Notes: generated from the letters alone by a model not told the origin. Positions 36,271 to 45,725 are shown, counted from the stretch's first letter. The stretch: DNA of 64,000 nt from Flammeovirgaceae bacterium BBD 1991-12 (GCA_001657315.1 LYSV01000005.1:1-64000), one strand, 5' to 3'. Program-made: numbers and translations.

Positions 36271-36331
36271 AGGTCCTGGCTTAAGACACTGACTAAGGTA
36301 CTTGTATAGGAAATGTCTGAACTAAACTATG

Positions 36332-36428
36332 TATCAACTCACCCTCATTCCACCTTTGGTGGAATATTCCCTCTCTAAGCTTAGAGAGGGATATGTTCAA
36401 ACGAAGTTTGGACCAGGGTGAGTTGATA
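36332..36428. repeat. 97-bp palindromic element, copy 2
   Basis: The ends TATCAACTCACCC and GGGTGAGTTGATA are perfect inverted repeats. Inside are ATTCCACCTTTGGTGGAAT, the palindrome CCCTCTCTAAGCTTAGAGAG, and GTTCAAACGAAGTTTGGAC. It is highly similar to 15113-15206, 21 kb away. Confidence 0.9.
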
Positions 36429-36440
36429 GTCCCAGCCGTT

Positions 36441-37118
36441 CTAACCACCCAGCATCTGCTTAATAGAAACCGTATGATAAAATATAGCACAAGGTAGCAG
36501 CGTACCCGCCAACAGCAGATAAGGCATCTGTATAAACCTGGCCATGTTTTCATTGACCGGACCTTCAAAATAGAAAGAGAAAATAAAGCTGTAGGCCGTG
36601 AGGGTCAGTATACAGAGTGAAGCAATGTTCCAGATCAGGAGTCCCCTGTTCGATATTTTATCCCTTTGATACAAAAAAGCTATAAATGGAGCGGTGATTC
36701 CCACTACAATGTCAAAATTGATGCCTTCGAAAGTGACCGCTTTCGGGAATACTCCATTAACAAAAGCTCCATAGATCAGGAGTTCCACCACGATCCTGAA
36801 GGACTGGATGTATACGGGAAATACCTTTGAGCCGGCATGGATGATCTTACGGGTTGCCGATCGGGTAACGAATAAGAAAATAAACCCTATGGCAGGCAGA
36901 ATAATGAATAAAGGAACTCTGGGAGGCAATCCAAAATCATTTAAAAGACCTTTCAGGGATAGAAAATTGAGGTATGCGACCCATGCTACTATCCACGCCA
37001 GAAATGTGAATGAGGTTTTGGTTTTAAGGGCAGTTTCTCCAACAGGTGCCTTTTGTATCATATAAAGTACACTACCGATCATGATGAGCGGCAGAAGATA
37101 AAATCCGGTTTGAACCAT
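36441..37118 (-). CDS. Hypothetical multi-pass membrane protein
   Basis: A 225-residue inner-membrane protein with about six or seven hydrophobic segments (near 3-20, 36-56, 68-86, 105-125, 134-150, 158-178 and 196-215). Recognisable patches are APVGETALKTKTSFTFLAWI, a polar FVTRSATRKIIHAGSKVFPV loop and the C-terminal FIQMPYLLLAGTLLPCAIFY. No transport or catalytic motif is visible. It starts 49 bases after the AraC-family gene on the same strand, so that regulator may control it. The family is not recognised. Confidence 0.8.
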   Translation of the reverse strand: MVQTGFYLLPLIMIGSVLYMIQKAPVGETALKTKTSFTFLAWIVAWVAYLNFLSLKGLLNDFGLPPRVPLFIILPAIGFIFLFVTRSATRKIIHAGSKVFPVYIQSFRIVVELLIYGAFVNGVFPKAVTFEGINFDIVVGITAPFIAFLYQRDKISNRGLLIWNIASLCILTLTAYSFIFSFYFEGPVNENMARFIQMPYLLLAGTLLPCAIFYHTVSIKQMLGG

Positions 37119-37167
37119 TGAATTTCCTTTTTTTACCTAAAGGTATATGCTCAGAGTGATCTCTGAC

Positions 37168-38136
37168 CTATCCAAAATTGCTAATTCTCTCCTTTCGGAA
37201 GGAAGTGGGCGATTTTTCTTGTCTCTGTGTGAAGAATCTGATAAATGAATTCACTTCGGCAAAACCCACTGCCAACGCTATGTCATTGACTGGCCAGGAG
37301 GTTTTTTCAAGCAATTCCTCCGCTTTTTGCAATCTTAGGGAACGCCAGTACTGGCCGGGGGTGCACCCAAAGGCCTCTTTGAATGTTCTGAGAAAATGGA
37401 ATTTTGAGAGGCAGCAGATTCGGCTGAGCTGGTCTATGGATACCTCATGGTGGTAGTTATCATGTATATAATCCACCGCCAGCAGAAGTCTCTTCATCAG
37501 TTCGTCCTGCGTAGACCTTTTCAGTGAGCGAATGTTTTTAAGCCCGGCCCTATCACGTTCACCCTGTCTGATCAGGTGGATTAAAAGCTCCGAAAGCAAT
37601 ATTTCCTCATCTTCACCCTGTTCTTCTCTTGGTTGTGGATATCTGTATAGATCCTTTAACCGCGTTATGATCCTGTTGAACTCCCTTCTTCGAAAGTGGG
37701 TTCTCGTAAAAAAATTTGGTCCTTCTTGATTATCATGACTGAAGTTATCCAGTTGGTATTGTTGTGTTGTCAGGACAGACTGAAGCGTTTCAAAATACAA
37801 CTGCTCTCCAAAATGAACATTAAATGTGGTAGCTGATGTATTTGCCGGTATGATCAGGTCATAATGCTGCCCAAAATTGGTGATGCCGAAAGTGTCCTCA
37901 TTCAAGGACATGATTTTACCCTCTGACTGGATCCTGCTGCTTCCCCTGATATTCAGAAAAAGACTGAACGGGCCTTTGATGTCTCCGCGTTCCGTAGGTC
38001 CTGACTCCGTATTCAGGATCACATTGGGCCAACCCTTTTCCAGCAAGGGAGTATTGTCCACCCCGCGTTGATCACTGAAATTGGCATTGGCCTGAGCCCT
38101 TAGCCAGTGGATATTTGGAAATTGGGTAAGCAGCAT
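37168..38136 (-). CDS. AraC-family transcriptional regulator
   Basis: A 322-residue regulator. The N-terminal 200 residues resemble a cupin-type sensor (ILNTESGPTERGDIKGPFSL, GITNFGQHYDLIIPANTSAT). The C-terminal 100 residues are a clear AraC DNA-binding domain (HHEVSIDQLSRICCLSKFHF, FKEAFGCTPGQYWRSLRLQK, WPVNDIALAVGFAEVNSFIR). It reads first in a two-gene unit with the membrane protein at 36441-37118. The inducer is unknown. Confidence 0.92.
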   Translation of the reverse strand: MLLTQFPNIHWLRAQANANFSDQRGVDNTPLLEKGWPNVILNTESGPTERGDIKGPFSLFLNIRGSSRIQSEGKIMSLNEDTFGITNFGQHYDLIIPANTSATTFNVHFGEQLYFETLQSVLTTQQYQLDNFSHDNQEGPNFFTRTHFRRREFNRIITRLKDLYRYPQPREEQGEDEEILLSELLIHLIRQGERDRAGLKNIRSLKRSTQDELMKRLLLAVDYIHDNYHHEVSIDQLSRICCLSKFHFLRTFKEAFGCTPGQYWRSLRLQKAEELLEKTSWPVNDIALAVGFAEVNSFIRFFTQRQEKSPTSFRKERISNFG

Positions 38137-38174
38137 TGCAGGTTACACATTTAAAAATGGTTGAGCAAACAGCT

Positions 38175-38465
38175 CTATTTAGGTTTTTTTCCGGGATTTT
38201 GTCTCACATCAAAAAAAGCAAGAATGATGATCTGTTCCCCTTTTATTCTATAAAAGATCCGGGTCTGTTTGGTTAATTGAAATCACCGGATTCCCTTTTT
38301 CGCTACTTCTACCGAACCCATTTCAGGAAAATCCTCCAGTAGATCCAAAAAGTCAATAGTCTTCTGTTCAAATGCCCTTACTACGCTATCTCCCCAACTT
38401 GCCTGTAAATAATCTATGATTGAACGATAGTTTTTCTCAGCACGCCTGGTAAGCGAGATTTTCAT
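38175..38465 (-). pseudogene. ParE-family toxin interrupted by an in-frame TGA
   Basis: The first 60 codons read as a RelE/ParE toxin (MKISLTRRAEKNYRSIIDYL to VAKKGIR), then TGA at 38283-38285. In the same frame translation continues FQLTKQTRIFYRIKGEQIII, then LAFFDVRQNPGKKPK and a TAG at 38175. The second part is the standard toxin C-terminus, so the gene is intact apart from one nonsense codon (a GGA to TGA change would explain it). The antitoxin overlaps it by four bases and is intact. The toxin is probably inactive or made only by read-through. Confidence 0.82.
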
Positions 38466-38695
38466 TTAGGCCGCTTAAATACTTCCTCTCTGTCGATCAG
38501 GTTAGCTTCATCTTCTGATTCCTCATAGGCCAGCAGGATCTCCTGTCTCTCTTCTTTGGTCAGAGCATCCCAAAGCTGCCCTGACTTACTTGTTGTCTTT
38601 ACTTTCAGGAAGTCGTACAATGTTCTTAAAAGTTGTTCATTTTGTATTTCATCGACAATCCTATGAATGTTTGATTTTAATTCTACCGTGGCCAT
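38462..38695 (-). CDS. Antitoxin partner of the interrupted ParE toxin
   Basis: A 77-residue antitoxin, MATVELKSNIHRIVDEIQNE and onward. The C-terminal half (ALTKEERQEILLAYEESEDE, ANLIDREEVFKRPK) is the typical toxin-wrapping tail of Bacteroidota addiction modules of this type. It precedes and overlaps the toxin by four bases (ATGA). With the toxin broken, the antitoxin may persist as an anti-addiction element or repressor. Confidence 0.82.
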   Translation of the reverse strand: MATVELKSNIHRIVDEIQNEQLLRTLYDFLKVKTTSKSGQLWDALTKEERQEILLAYEESEDEANLIDREEVFKRPK

Positions 38696-38816
38696 TTTTT
38701 CATTTTTGAGTTTCTCTAATTTACTGAATTTAATTCTAAAGGTTTCTTAGTGCTTTGACAGGTTAAATGTATTCAGAGTTGATAATCCCCACTTTTCCTG
38801 TGTCACCAGTTAAATG

Positions 38817-38903
38817 AACCGCAAAGGCGCCGGAGACGCAAAGTAGAATTTAATCAGGATATAAAATGGAAGTTCCCTTAGCACCTTAAGCGTCTCTGCG
38901 GTT
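38817..38903. repeat. Intergenic inverted repeat of the AACCGCAAAGGCGC type
   Basis: AACCGCA pairs with TGCGGTT and GAGACGC with GCGTCTC, giving two nested arms around about 50 bases. It occupies the middle of the gap between the antitoxin and the S10 peptidase gene; the rest of that gap (38696-39101) shows nothing else. Confidence 0.65.
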
Positions 38904-39101
38904 GGAATGATTTTTTATGTCTTTACAGCTCTGAACCTGCAAAAAGATTGCTCATACTGACTCAGAGAATCTCTAAGCACAAAGTCGGTCAAATTCAGAT
39001 CCGGGGTGTTAAACGATATATTTACCGGTCCGGTAAAGTTGGTTACTGTAATGTTCAAAAAATGTTAACATTGACCGGATTCCAAACTATCAGAACTAAT
39101 C

Positions 39102-40595
39102 ATGAAATTATCATTAGCGACTTTCCTGTTCTTCGTACTGTCAGTTCCGTATATCCTGGGGCAAAGCAGAACTCTGCCGGCAGATACCACAATAGAAACA
39201 CGCCATACTACCACTATTAACGGGGTAAAAGTAGCCTATGCAGCCGTTACCGGCACACAACCTGTGTGGGACGAAGATGACCAGCCGGTGGCCACACTTT
39301 TTTACACCTACTACAAACGCAATGATGTGGGGAACACTGTGGAGCGACCGCTTATCATTTCCTTCAATGGAGGCCCAGGCTCAGCTTCCGTATGGATGCA
39401 CATAGCTTACACCGGCCCGAAAATACTCAATATTGATGATGAAGGTTATCCAATACAACCCTATGGTGTGCGGGATAATCCCTACTCCATCCTTGACGTG
39501 GCGGATATCGTGTTTGTAAATCCGGTCAATACAGGTTATTCAAGAATGATCAGGGATAAGGAAGGTAAGCTACCGGACAGAGAGCAGTTTTTTGGTATCA
39601 ATGAAGACATTAAATACCTTGCCGGGTGGATCAATACCTTTGTTTCAAGGAACAACCGGTGGAGATCACCCAAATACATCATTGGAGAAAGCTATGGTGG
39701 TACCCGGGTAGCCGGATTGGCGCTGGAACTGCAGGAAAGCCAGTGGATGTACCTGAATGGAGTGATCCTGGTGTCGCCTGCTGATTATAAGATCTTTACT
39801 TCCGATGTGCCCGTCTCATCAGGGCTCTCTCTGCCCTATTTTACCGCGGCTGCCTGGTATCATAAAGCCCTGCCGGATGCCCTGCAGCAAAAAGACCTGC
39901 TGGAAATACTGCCGGAGTCGGAACAGTACACCCTGGATGTAGTGATGCCCGCACTGGCACGAGGCGGTTTCCTTCCGCAGGAGGAAAAAGAAAAAGTGGC
40001 GGAAAAGATGTCCTGGTACTCGGGCATTTCCAAAGAAGCTGTCCTCCGCAACAACCTCGATGTGCCCACCTCATTTTTCTGGACGGAACTACTGAGGGAC
40101 AAAACCGGACAGACCATAGGGCGGCTGGACTCTAGGTACCTGGGATTGAACAAGACCGAAGCAGGCGTCAGCCCGGACTACAGCGCCGAGCTCACTTCCT
40201 GGTTGCATTCCTTTACTCCGGCCATTAACTACTACATACGTGAGCACCTGCGGTTTGCTACTGACGTAAAGTACAATATGTTTGGTCCGGTCAGACCGTG
40301 GAACCGGGAAAACAACAATACCCGGGAAGAACTTCGTAAGGCGATGGCAGAGAACCCTTACCTGAAAGTGATGTTCCAGTCCGGATACTACGATGGAGCC
40401 ACTACCTATTTTCACGCCAAGTATACCATGTGGCAGATTGATCCCAGTGGTAAAATGAAAGACAGACTCAGCTTCAAGGGATACCGGAGCGGGCACATGA
40501 TGTATTTACGCCATGAAGACCTGAAGTCTGCCAATGATGACCTTAGGGCATTCATTAAAGGGAGTCTTGCCAGGGGGAAGTCGGCAAAGTATTAA
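39102..40595 (+). CDS. Secreted S10-family serine carboxypeptidase
   Basis: A 497-residue S10 peptidase with a signal peptide (1-20, ending YILG). The oxyanion motif SFNGGPGSAS (88-97) and the catalytic triad Ser197 in GESYGG, Asp431 in SGYYDGAT and His465 in RSGHMMY are all present. S10 enzymes remove single residues from peptide C-termini, usually at acidic pH. The protein is probably periplasmic or secreted and recovers amino acids from peptides. It stands alone. Confidence 0.95.
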   Translation: MKLSLATFLFFVLSVPYILGQSRTLPADTTIETRHTTTINGVKVAYAAVTGTQPVWDEDDQPVATLFYTYYKRNDVGNTVERPLIISFNGGPGSASVWMHIAYTGPKILNIDDEGYPIQPYGVRDNPYSILDVADIVFVNPVNTGYSRMIRDKEGKLPDREQFFGINEDIKYLAGWINTFVSRNNRWRSPKYIIGESYGGTRVAGLALELQESQWMYLNGVILVSPADYKIFTSDVPVSSGLSLPYFTAAAWYHKALPDALQQKDLLEILPESEQYTLDVVMPALARGGFLPQEEKEKVAEKMSWYSGISKEAVLRNNLDVPTSFFWTELLRDKTGQTIGRLDSRYLGLNKTEAGVSPDYSAELTSWLHSFTPAINYYIREHLRFATDVKYNMFGPVRPWNRENNNTREELRKAMAENPYLKVMFQSGYYDGATTYFHAKYTMWQIDPSGKMKDRLSFKGYRSGHMMYLRHEDLKSANDDLRAFIKGSLARGKSAKY

Positions 40596-40643
40596 TGTTA
40601 GCAGACAATCGTTCCCGTTTGCAAAGGGAATGATCGGGGATGG

Positions 40644-40766
40644 GCGTTTGTAACGCCCGGAAACGCTTGCTGGAACCGTTTGATATTTTTCAAAATAAAC
40701 GGTATTTCCCGTCTTAAGCGTTACAAACGCTTATCTCTTTTCGCCCTCGTTTTGCAAACAAGGGCG
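40644..40766. terminator. Nested palindromes between convergent genes
   Basis: GCGTTTGTAACGC (40644-40656) pairs perfectly with GCGTTACAAACGC (40718-40730); inside is ACCGTTTG...AAACGGT. A further stem, CGCCCTCGTTTTGCAAACAA / AGGGCG, follows at 40742-40766. The S10 gene ends at 40595 and thrC ends at 40780 from the other side, so this is probably a bidirectional terminator region. Confidence 0.55.
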
Positions 40767-40779
40767 ATGTTAATTGATG

Positions 40780-42057
40780 TTAACTCATCAGGTATTCTTT
40801 GAGATCTTCGAAATCATTACTCATGGGAATACTTACTTTCTGTTTCTCAAGGTAAGCTTTCAAACGCTCCGGGATCTCAATTTCACCGATCACTTCTGTG
40901 ACGGTGTCAATGAACTTGGCGGGATGGGCGGTCTCAAGAAAGACTCCGGTGGCCCGTGCTCTTTTAAGATGATCTTTGAGCCCAAGATAACCTACTGCTC
41001 CATGTGGGTCCAGCACATAACCATAAGTTTTATATACTTCTGCCATGGCTGCTCTGGTCTGTTCATCGGTAAAACTATACCCGGCTATATCTTCCGTTAT
41101 TTTCTTCCACGATTGTCCGTAAAGCTCGTACATTCTCCCGAAATTACTGGGATTACCCACGTCCATGGCGTTGGAAATGGTCTGCCGGGAAGGTTTGGGA
41201 TGAAAATCGCCTGAAGCCAGATATTTTGGTACAATATCGTTGATGTTTGAGGAGGCTACAAAGCCCCTGATATTCAACCCCATGGCCTTGGCCAGCAATC
41301 CGGCAGTGAGGTTGCCGTAGTTGCCGCTGGGCACAGAAAATATCACGCTTTCATGGTCTGCCAACCGGGCCATGGCCCAGAAGTAGTAAAACGACTGTGG
41401 GATCAGTCGGGCAATGTTGATGGAATTGGCCGAAGTGAGCTTCATGGCTTTGTTCAGTCCCTGATCCAAAAATGCCGCCTTGACCATACGCTGGCAATCA
41501 TCAAAGGTACCATCAATCTCCAGCGCTGTTATGTTCTGTCCAAGGGTGGTAAGCTGCTGCTCCTGCAGGTGACTTACCATGCCTTTGGGATACAGAATGA
41601 TCACATCTACATTAGGCACCCCCAAAAAGCCATTGGCTACAGCACTGCCGGTATCTCCCGAGGTAGCTACCAGCACTGTTACCTTTTCGTCTGAGAAGTG
41701 GCTAAGGCATCGGGCAAGGAACCGGGCGCCTACATCCTTGAAGGCGCAGGTAGGCCCGTGAAACAGCTCGAGGCTGTGGATGTTATCATGCACCCTCACT
41801 ACAGGTAACGGGAAATTCAGGGTTTCTTCGACAATGCTGAATAACCTGTCCTCTGGAATATCATGACCCACAAAGGGGTGCGCCACTTCATATCCAATTG
41901 CTGCTATGTCCTTTTTATCCAGATTTACCAGGAATTCCTGTGGCAATGAGGGTATGTTTTCCGGCACGTAAAGACCGTTATCCTTAGGAAGTCCCTTAAT
42001 CACGGCTTCCTGAAATGAAGCGGCCTCAACAGATCGGTTTGTGCTGTAAAATTTCAT
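40780..42057 (-). CDS. thrC: Threonine synthase
   Basis: A 425-residue PLP enzyme converting O-phosphohomoserine to threonine. I place the start at the ATG at 42057 (MKFYSTNRSVEAASFQEAVI); the open frame extends 61 codons upstream through a palindromic repeat and is not coding there. The PLP lysine is Lys107 in GPTCAFKDVGARF, and the phosphate-binding loop is VATSGDTGSAVANGF. SVPSGNYGNLTAGL follows. It is the last gene of the thrA-thrB-thrC set, separated from thrB by 231 bases that contain a palindromic repeat. Confidence 0.95.
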   Translation of the reverse strand: MKFYSTNRSVEAASFQEAVIKGLPKDNGLYVPENIPSLPQEFLVNLDKKDIAAIGYEVAHPFVGHDIPEDRLFSIVEETLNFPLPVVRVHDNIHSLELFHGPTCAFKDVGARFLARCLSHFSDEKVTVLVATSGDTGSAVANGFLGVPNVDVIILYPKGMVSHLQEQQLTTLGQNITALEIDGTFDDCQRMVKAAFLDQGLNKAMKLTSANSINIARLIPQSFYYFWAMARLADHESVIFSVPSGNYGNLTAGLLAKAMGLNIRGFVASSNINDIVPKYLASGDFHPKPSRQTISNAMDVGNPSNFGRMYELYGQSWKKITEDIAGYSFTDEQTRAAMAEVYKTYGYVLDPHGAVGYLGLKDHLKRARATGVFLETAHPAKFIDTVTEVIGEIEIPERLKAYLEKQKVSIPMSNDFEDLKEYLMS

Positions 42058-42142
42058 TCTAATTTCTGACCTTGTCTTTAGTAAAATTGGTGTAGCTCTA
42101 TGATCACAAGTATTTAATTGACACCATACCACTTCGTGATTT

Positions 42143-42242
42143 CTTTGTGGCTTCGAGCCTTTGTGGCATAAATGAACTGACTGCCTGACTACAAAGCCTG
42201 GAACCGGCCTGCCGACTGGCAAAGGCACTAAGTTGCACAAAG
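42143..42242. repeat. Palindromic repeat in the thrB-thrC gap
   Basis: CTTTGTGGCTTCGAGCCTTT (left arm, 42143-42167) pairs imperfectly with GGCAAAGGCACTAAGTTGCA (right arm, 42218-42242) over about 25 bp. It lies inside the thr operon, so it is transcribed as a hairpin between thrB and thrC. Confidence 0.65.
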
Positions 42243-42288
42243 CAAGATGCCAGGATCAGTTCATAGGTGTTTATAATCCGTATCATTT

Positions 42289-43212
42289 TTAAATTAAAAC
42301 CTTAGCCCCTTCCTCATTGATCTTCGATACATGGACATAATGCTCAATGTCCAGGTCCTGATAGATTTGTCTAAAAATGGAACCCACTTTATTTGCACTG
42401 ACCGGATCATTGCACAAAGCAAATACCGACGGCCCGGAGCCCGAAATACTGCACCCCAGTGCCCCTTTATCTGCAGCTGCCTGTTTGAGCTGATCGAAAC
42501 CCGGGATGAGCATGGAACGCACCGGCTCCACGATCACATCCTGTAGTGACCGTCCAATAAGCCCATAATCCGAGGTGGCAAGCCCGGAGATCAGACCGGC
42601 TACGTTGCCCCACTGGGCTATGGCTGTTTCCATTGAAATGTCTTTCTTCAGTATTTTTTTTGAATCCGATGTTTTTACCTCTATCTGGGGATGTACCACT
42701 ACCACCGTCAGATCTGAAGGGTAGGAGAGGTTTACCACATCCAGTGGTTCGTAACTTCTTACCAGCGTAAATCCACCCAGCAGCGATGGGGCTACATTAT
42801 CCGCATGTGCTTTTCCTGAAGAGGCAGCTTCTCCGGCCATAGCAAATTGCACCAGCTCCTGTTTTGAAAAAGGGCTGTTCAATAGCTCATTAGCAGCAAA
42901 TACCGCCCCGGCAGCGCTCGATGCGCTGGAGCCCAGGCCGCTACCCGGCAGTACCTTCTTGTAGATGATCATCCTGATACCCTGTGAGGAACCTAACTCG
43001 TCCAGCAATGCCTGAATGGCCACTCCGGCTACGTTGGCCTTTGGGTCAGTAGGCAGATTGGAACCCGGCATACGGATCTCTATACCTCCTGCATCGGAAA
43101 GCGACATTTCAATTTCATCGCCAATTCCTTCCAGGGCAAGCCCAAGGATGTCAAAACCCGGGCCCACATTGGCTACCGTAGCCGGGGCAAATACTTTAAT
43201 AGCGCTACTCAT
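42289..43212 (-). CDS. thrB: Homoserine kinase
   Basis: A 307-residue GHMP-family kinase that phosphorylates homoserine. The start is the ATG at 43212 (MSSAIKVFAPATVANVGPGF), eight bases inside the end of thrA; an upstream ATG would overlap thrA more and lacks support. The ATP-binding GHMP motif is VLPGSGLGSSASSAAG (88-102). The C-terminal GALGCSISGSGPSVFALC is the second GHMP motif. It is coupled to thrA by overlap and precedes thrC. Confidence 0.95.
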   Translation of the reverse strand: MSSAIKVFAPATVANVGPGFDILGLALEGIGDEIEMSLSDAGGIEIRMPGSNLPTDPKANVAGVAIQALLDELGSSQGIRMIIYKKVLPGSGLGSSASSAAGAVFAANELLNSPFSKQELVQFAMAGEAASSGKAHADNVAPSLLGGFTLVRSYEPLDVVNLSYPSDLTVVVVHPQIEVKTSDSKKILKKDISMETAIAQWGNVAGLISGLATSDYGLIGRSLQDVIVEPVRSMLIPGFDQLKQAAADKGALGCSISGSGPSVFALCNDPVSANKVGSIFRQIYQDLDIEHYVHVSKINEEGAKVLI

Positions 43213-45646
43213 TGGAAATACGCATAATGTCTGCAAAAATACCCATGGCTGTTACCTCAGCCCCGGCCCCTGCACCCTTGATGACCAGTGGCTGCTCGGG
43301 GTACCTTTTGGTAGTGAAAAGTACAATGTTGTCCTTACCTTCAAGGTTGTAAAAGGGGTGATCCGGGCTCACCAGCTTTAAGCCGGTTTCAGCCTTGCCC
43401 TTATTGAAAGTGGCCACATATTTCATTTTTTTGTTTTGATCATTGGCTTCCTGCAGCATTTTTTGAAAGGTGTCCTCCTTTTTGGCGAGTTCCTCAAAGA
43501 ATTTATCTATTGTTGGTGCCTTCATGCACACCTCTGGTATGAACTGCTGGCTGTTGATGTCTTCCAGCTCCATCTCAAATCCACTTTCACGGATCAGAAT
43601 GAGGATCTTACGCATCACATCCACTCCACTCAGGTCTATCCGGGGGTCCGGCTCCGTATAGCCTTCTACCTGGGCCTGTTTTACAATGTCCACAAATTTC
43701 ACGGAAGCGTTGAAGTTATTGAATATAAAATTCAGACTTCCCGATAGTACAGCCTCAACCTTCAATACTTCATCACCACTTTTGATCAGGTCATTCAGCG
43801 TGTTTATGACTGGTAAGCCGGCGCCCACGTTGGTCTCAAAAAGGTATTTTGACCGGTAGCGGAGTGCTGTTTGCTTCAGAGAAAGATACTTTTCCATACT
43901 TTGGGTGCAAGCGATCTTATTGGGGGTCACTACTGAAATACTTCGTGTCAGTACCTCCTCATAGATGGAAGCCACCTCTTCGTTGGCCGTGTTGTCAATA
44001 AAAATGCTGTTTCTGAGGTTGAAGTCAGTCATTTTTGTGACGAACTTCTCAAGACCCATCTTCTCACCCTCAGACTGAAGCATGTCCTTCCAGCCTTTGA
44101 GCTCGATCCCCTTCTCTTCGAAGTACATCTTTTTACTGTTGGCCAGGGCCACGATCCTCACATCTACATGATGGTGCCGGGCAAGGTAGGAGCGTTGTTT
44201 GGCGAGCTGCTCAATGAGCGTACCGCCCACATTGCCTACACCAATCATAAAAATGTTCAGTACTTTTCTTTCCGAAAGGAAGAAGCTCTCATGAAGACTG
44301 TTTAATGCTTTTTTTACCTCGGTGTCACGTATCACCACGGAGATATTCTTTTCCGAAGAACCCTGAGCAATAGCCTTGATGTTCACACCGTTCTGTCCCA
44401 GGATACTGAACATACGTCCGCTTACCCCTACCTGCTCTTTCATATTGGAACCCACCAGTGCCACAATCGCCAGGTTTTCTTCGATTTTCAGGGGATCGAT
44501 CTTACGTGTGGCCAGCTCATATTCAAACTCATTTTCAATGGCTTCCTTTGATGTGGCGGTGTCACCAGCGTCGATCCCTACGCAGATAGAGTGCTCAGAA
44601 GATGCCTGCGTGATGAGAATGACGTTCACCTGAGCGGATGACAAAGCTCGGAACAATCTGTGGGAGAAATTGGGTATTCCCACCATTCCGCTACCAGAAA
44701 GATTGAAAAGCGCAATGTTTTGTACACTGGATAATCCTCGGATGAGTTTACCATTCCCCTGAACCTTGCTGGATATCACCGTTCCTTCTTCTTCCTTTTT
44801 AAAGGTGTTTTTTATATGGATTGGGATGCTGGCTTCCAAAGCCGGTTGAATAGTGGGAGGATAGATCACCTTGGCACCGAAATGTGAGAGCTCCATGGCT
44901 TCCTCGTAGGAGATATCCCTTATGGCGTAGGAGGCTCTTACCAGCCGGGGGTCCGCGGTCATCATACCGCTCACGTCCGTCCATATTTCCAGTTTTTTGC
45001 TTTTCAGGCTGGAGGCCAGGATGGCAGCGGTGTAGTCGGAGCCACCTCTGCCCAGGGTGGTGGTTTCATTCTCTTCGTTGGAGGCGATAAATCCCGGGCA
45101 TATCCCTATGCCCTTGTTTTCCTTAAAATAGGCTCTTACGGCTTTGGCTGTGGCCTTAAAGTCTACATTTGCCCGCCCGAAGTGGCTATCCGTTTTGATG
45201 AACTGCCGTGGGTCTGCTACCTGGGATATCAGCCCCTGATCGTTCAGGTAATCATTGATAATGGTGGCTGACATTGACTCTCCGTAGCTGAGGATACGAT
45301 CCCTTGTTTTCAGGCTTAGCTCACGGATCAGGAAAACTCCCCGGCATATATCTTCCAGCTCATTCAGCAGTATCTTCACCTTGCTCAGGGTTTTGCCCTG
45401 GTTTTTAACGGAGATGAGCTCCTTAGTGGTTTTAAGGTGTTTTTGTTCGATCTCTGTAAAGATCCTGGTATATCGTTCGTCGCCCTGGGAGGCCATTTCA
45501 CTGCATTCAACCAATTGGTTGGTAATGCCACCCAATGCAGAAACCACCGTGATCAGGGGTCTTTCCTTTTCCTGAATGATCTCTTTTACCAGAGAAATGT
45601 TTTTAGCAGAGGCCACAGAAGTGCCTCCAAATTTTATTACCAGCAT
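43205..45646 (-). CDS. thrA: Bifunctional aspartate kinase/homoserine dehydrogenase
   Basis: An 813-residue fusion catalysing the first and third steps of threonine synthesis. The kinase domain is about 1-290 (MLVIKFGGTSVASAKN, TLGRGGSDYTAAILASSL). Tandem ACT domains lie near 310-465 (NVILITQASSEHSICVGI, GVNIKAIAQGSSEKNISVVI) and are the likely site of threonine feedback inhibition. The homoserine dehydrogenase domain is about 470-813 (FMIGVGNVGGTLIEQL, VTPNKIACTQSM, GTL-type loop replaced by LSGSLNFIFNNF). The stop overlaps thrB by eight bases. A Thr/Ile-rich leader peptide 80 bases upstream suggests transcription attenuation. Confidence 0.96.
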   Translation of the reverse strand: MLVIKFGGTSVASAKNISLVKEIIQEKERPLITVVSALGGITNQLVECSEMASQGDERYTRIFTEIEQKHLKTTKELISVKNQGKTLSKVKILLNELEDICRGVFLIRELSLKTRDRILSYGESMSATIINDYLNDQGLISQVADPRQFIKTDSHFGRANVDFKATAKAVRAYFKENKGIGICPGFIASNEENETTTLGRGGSDYTAAILASSLKSKKLEIWTDVSGMMTADPRLVRASYAIRDISYEEAMELSHFGAKVIYPPTIQPALEASIPIHIKNTFKKEEEGTVISSKVQGNGKLIRGLSSVQNIALFNLSGSGMVGIPNFSHRLFRALSSAQVNVILITQASSEHSICVGIDAGDTATSKEAIENEFEYELATRKIDPLKIEENLAIVALVGSNMKEQVGVSGRMFSILGQNGVNIKAIAQGSSEKNISVVIRDTEVKKALNSLHESFFLSERKVLNIFMIGVGNVGGTLIEQLAKQRSYLARHHHVDVRIVALANSKKMYFEEKGIELKGWKDMLQSEGEKMGLEKFVTKMTDFNLRNSIFIDNTANEEVASIYEEVLTRSISVVTPNKIACTQSMEKYLSLKQTALRYRSKYLFETNVGAGLPVINTLNDLIKSGDEVLKVEAVLSGSLNFIFNNFNASVKFVDIVKQAQVEGYTEPDPRIDLSGVDVMRKILILIRESGFEMELEDINSQQFIPEVCMKAPTIDKFFEELAKKEDTFQKMLQEANDQNKKMKYVATFNKGKAETGLKLVSPDHPFYNLEGKDNIVLFTTKRYPEQPLVIKGAGAGAEVTAMGIFADIMRISNE

Positions 45647-45725
45647 AACCGGAATGTGATTTAGAATAGTAAGCTTAATGATGAACTGTTAAAATTGGCC
45701 TGTGCCTGATGGCGATATGTAGTGA

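Noticed and set aside
36293-36568. A 91-codon minus-strand frame, and the similar one at 15118-15357
   Set aside because: Both share SKLRLNISLSKLREGIF only because both run through the two copies of the palindromic element.
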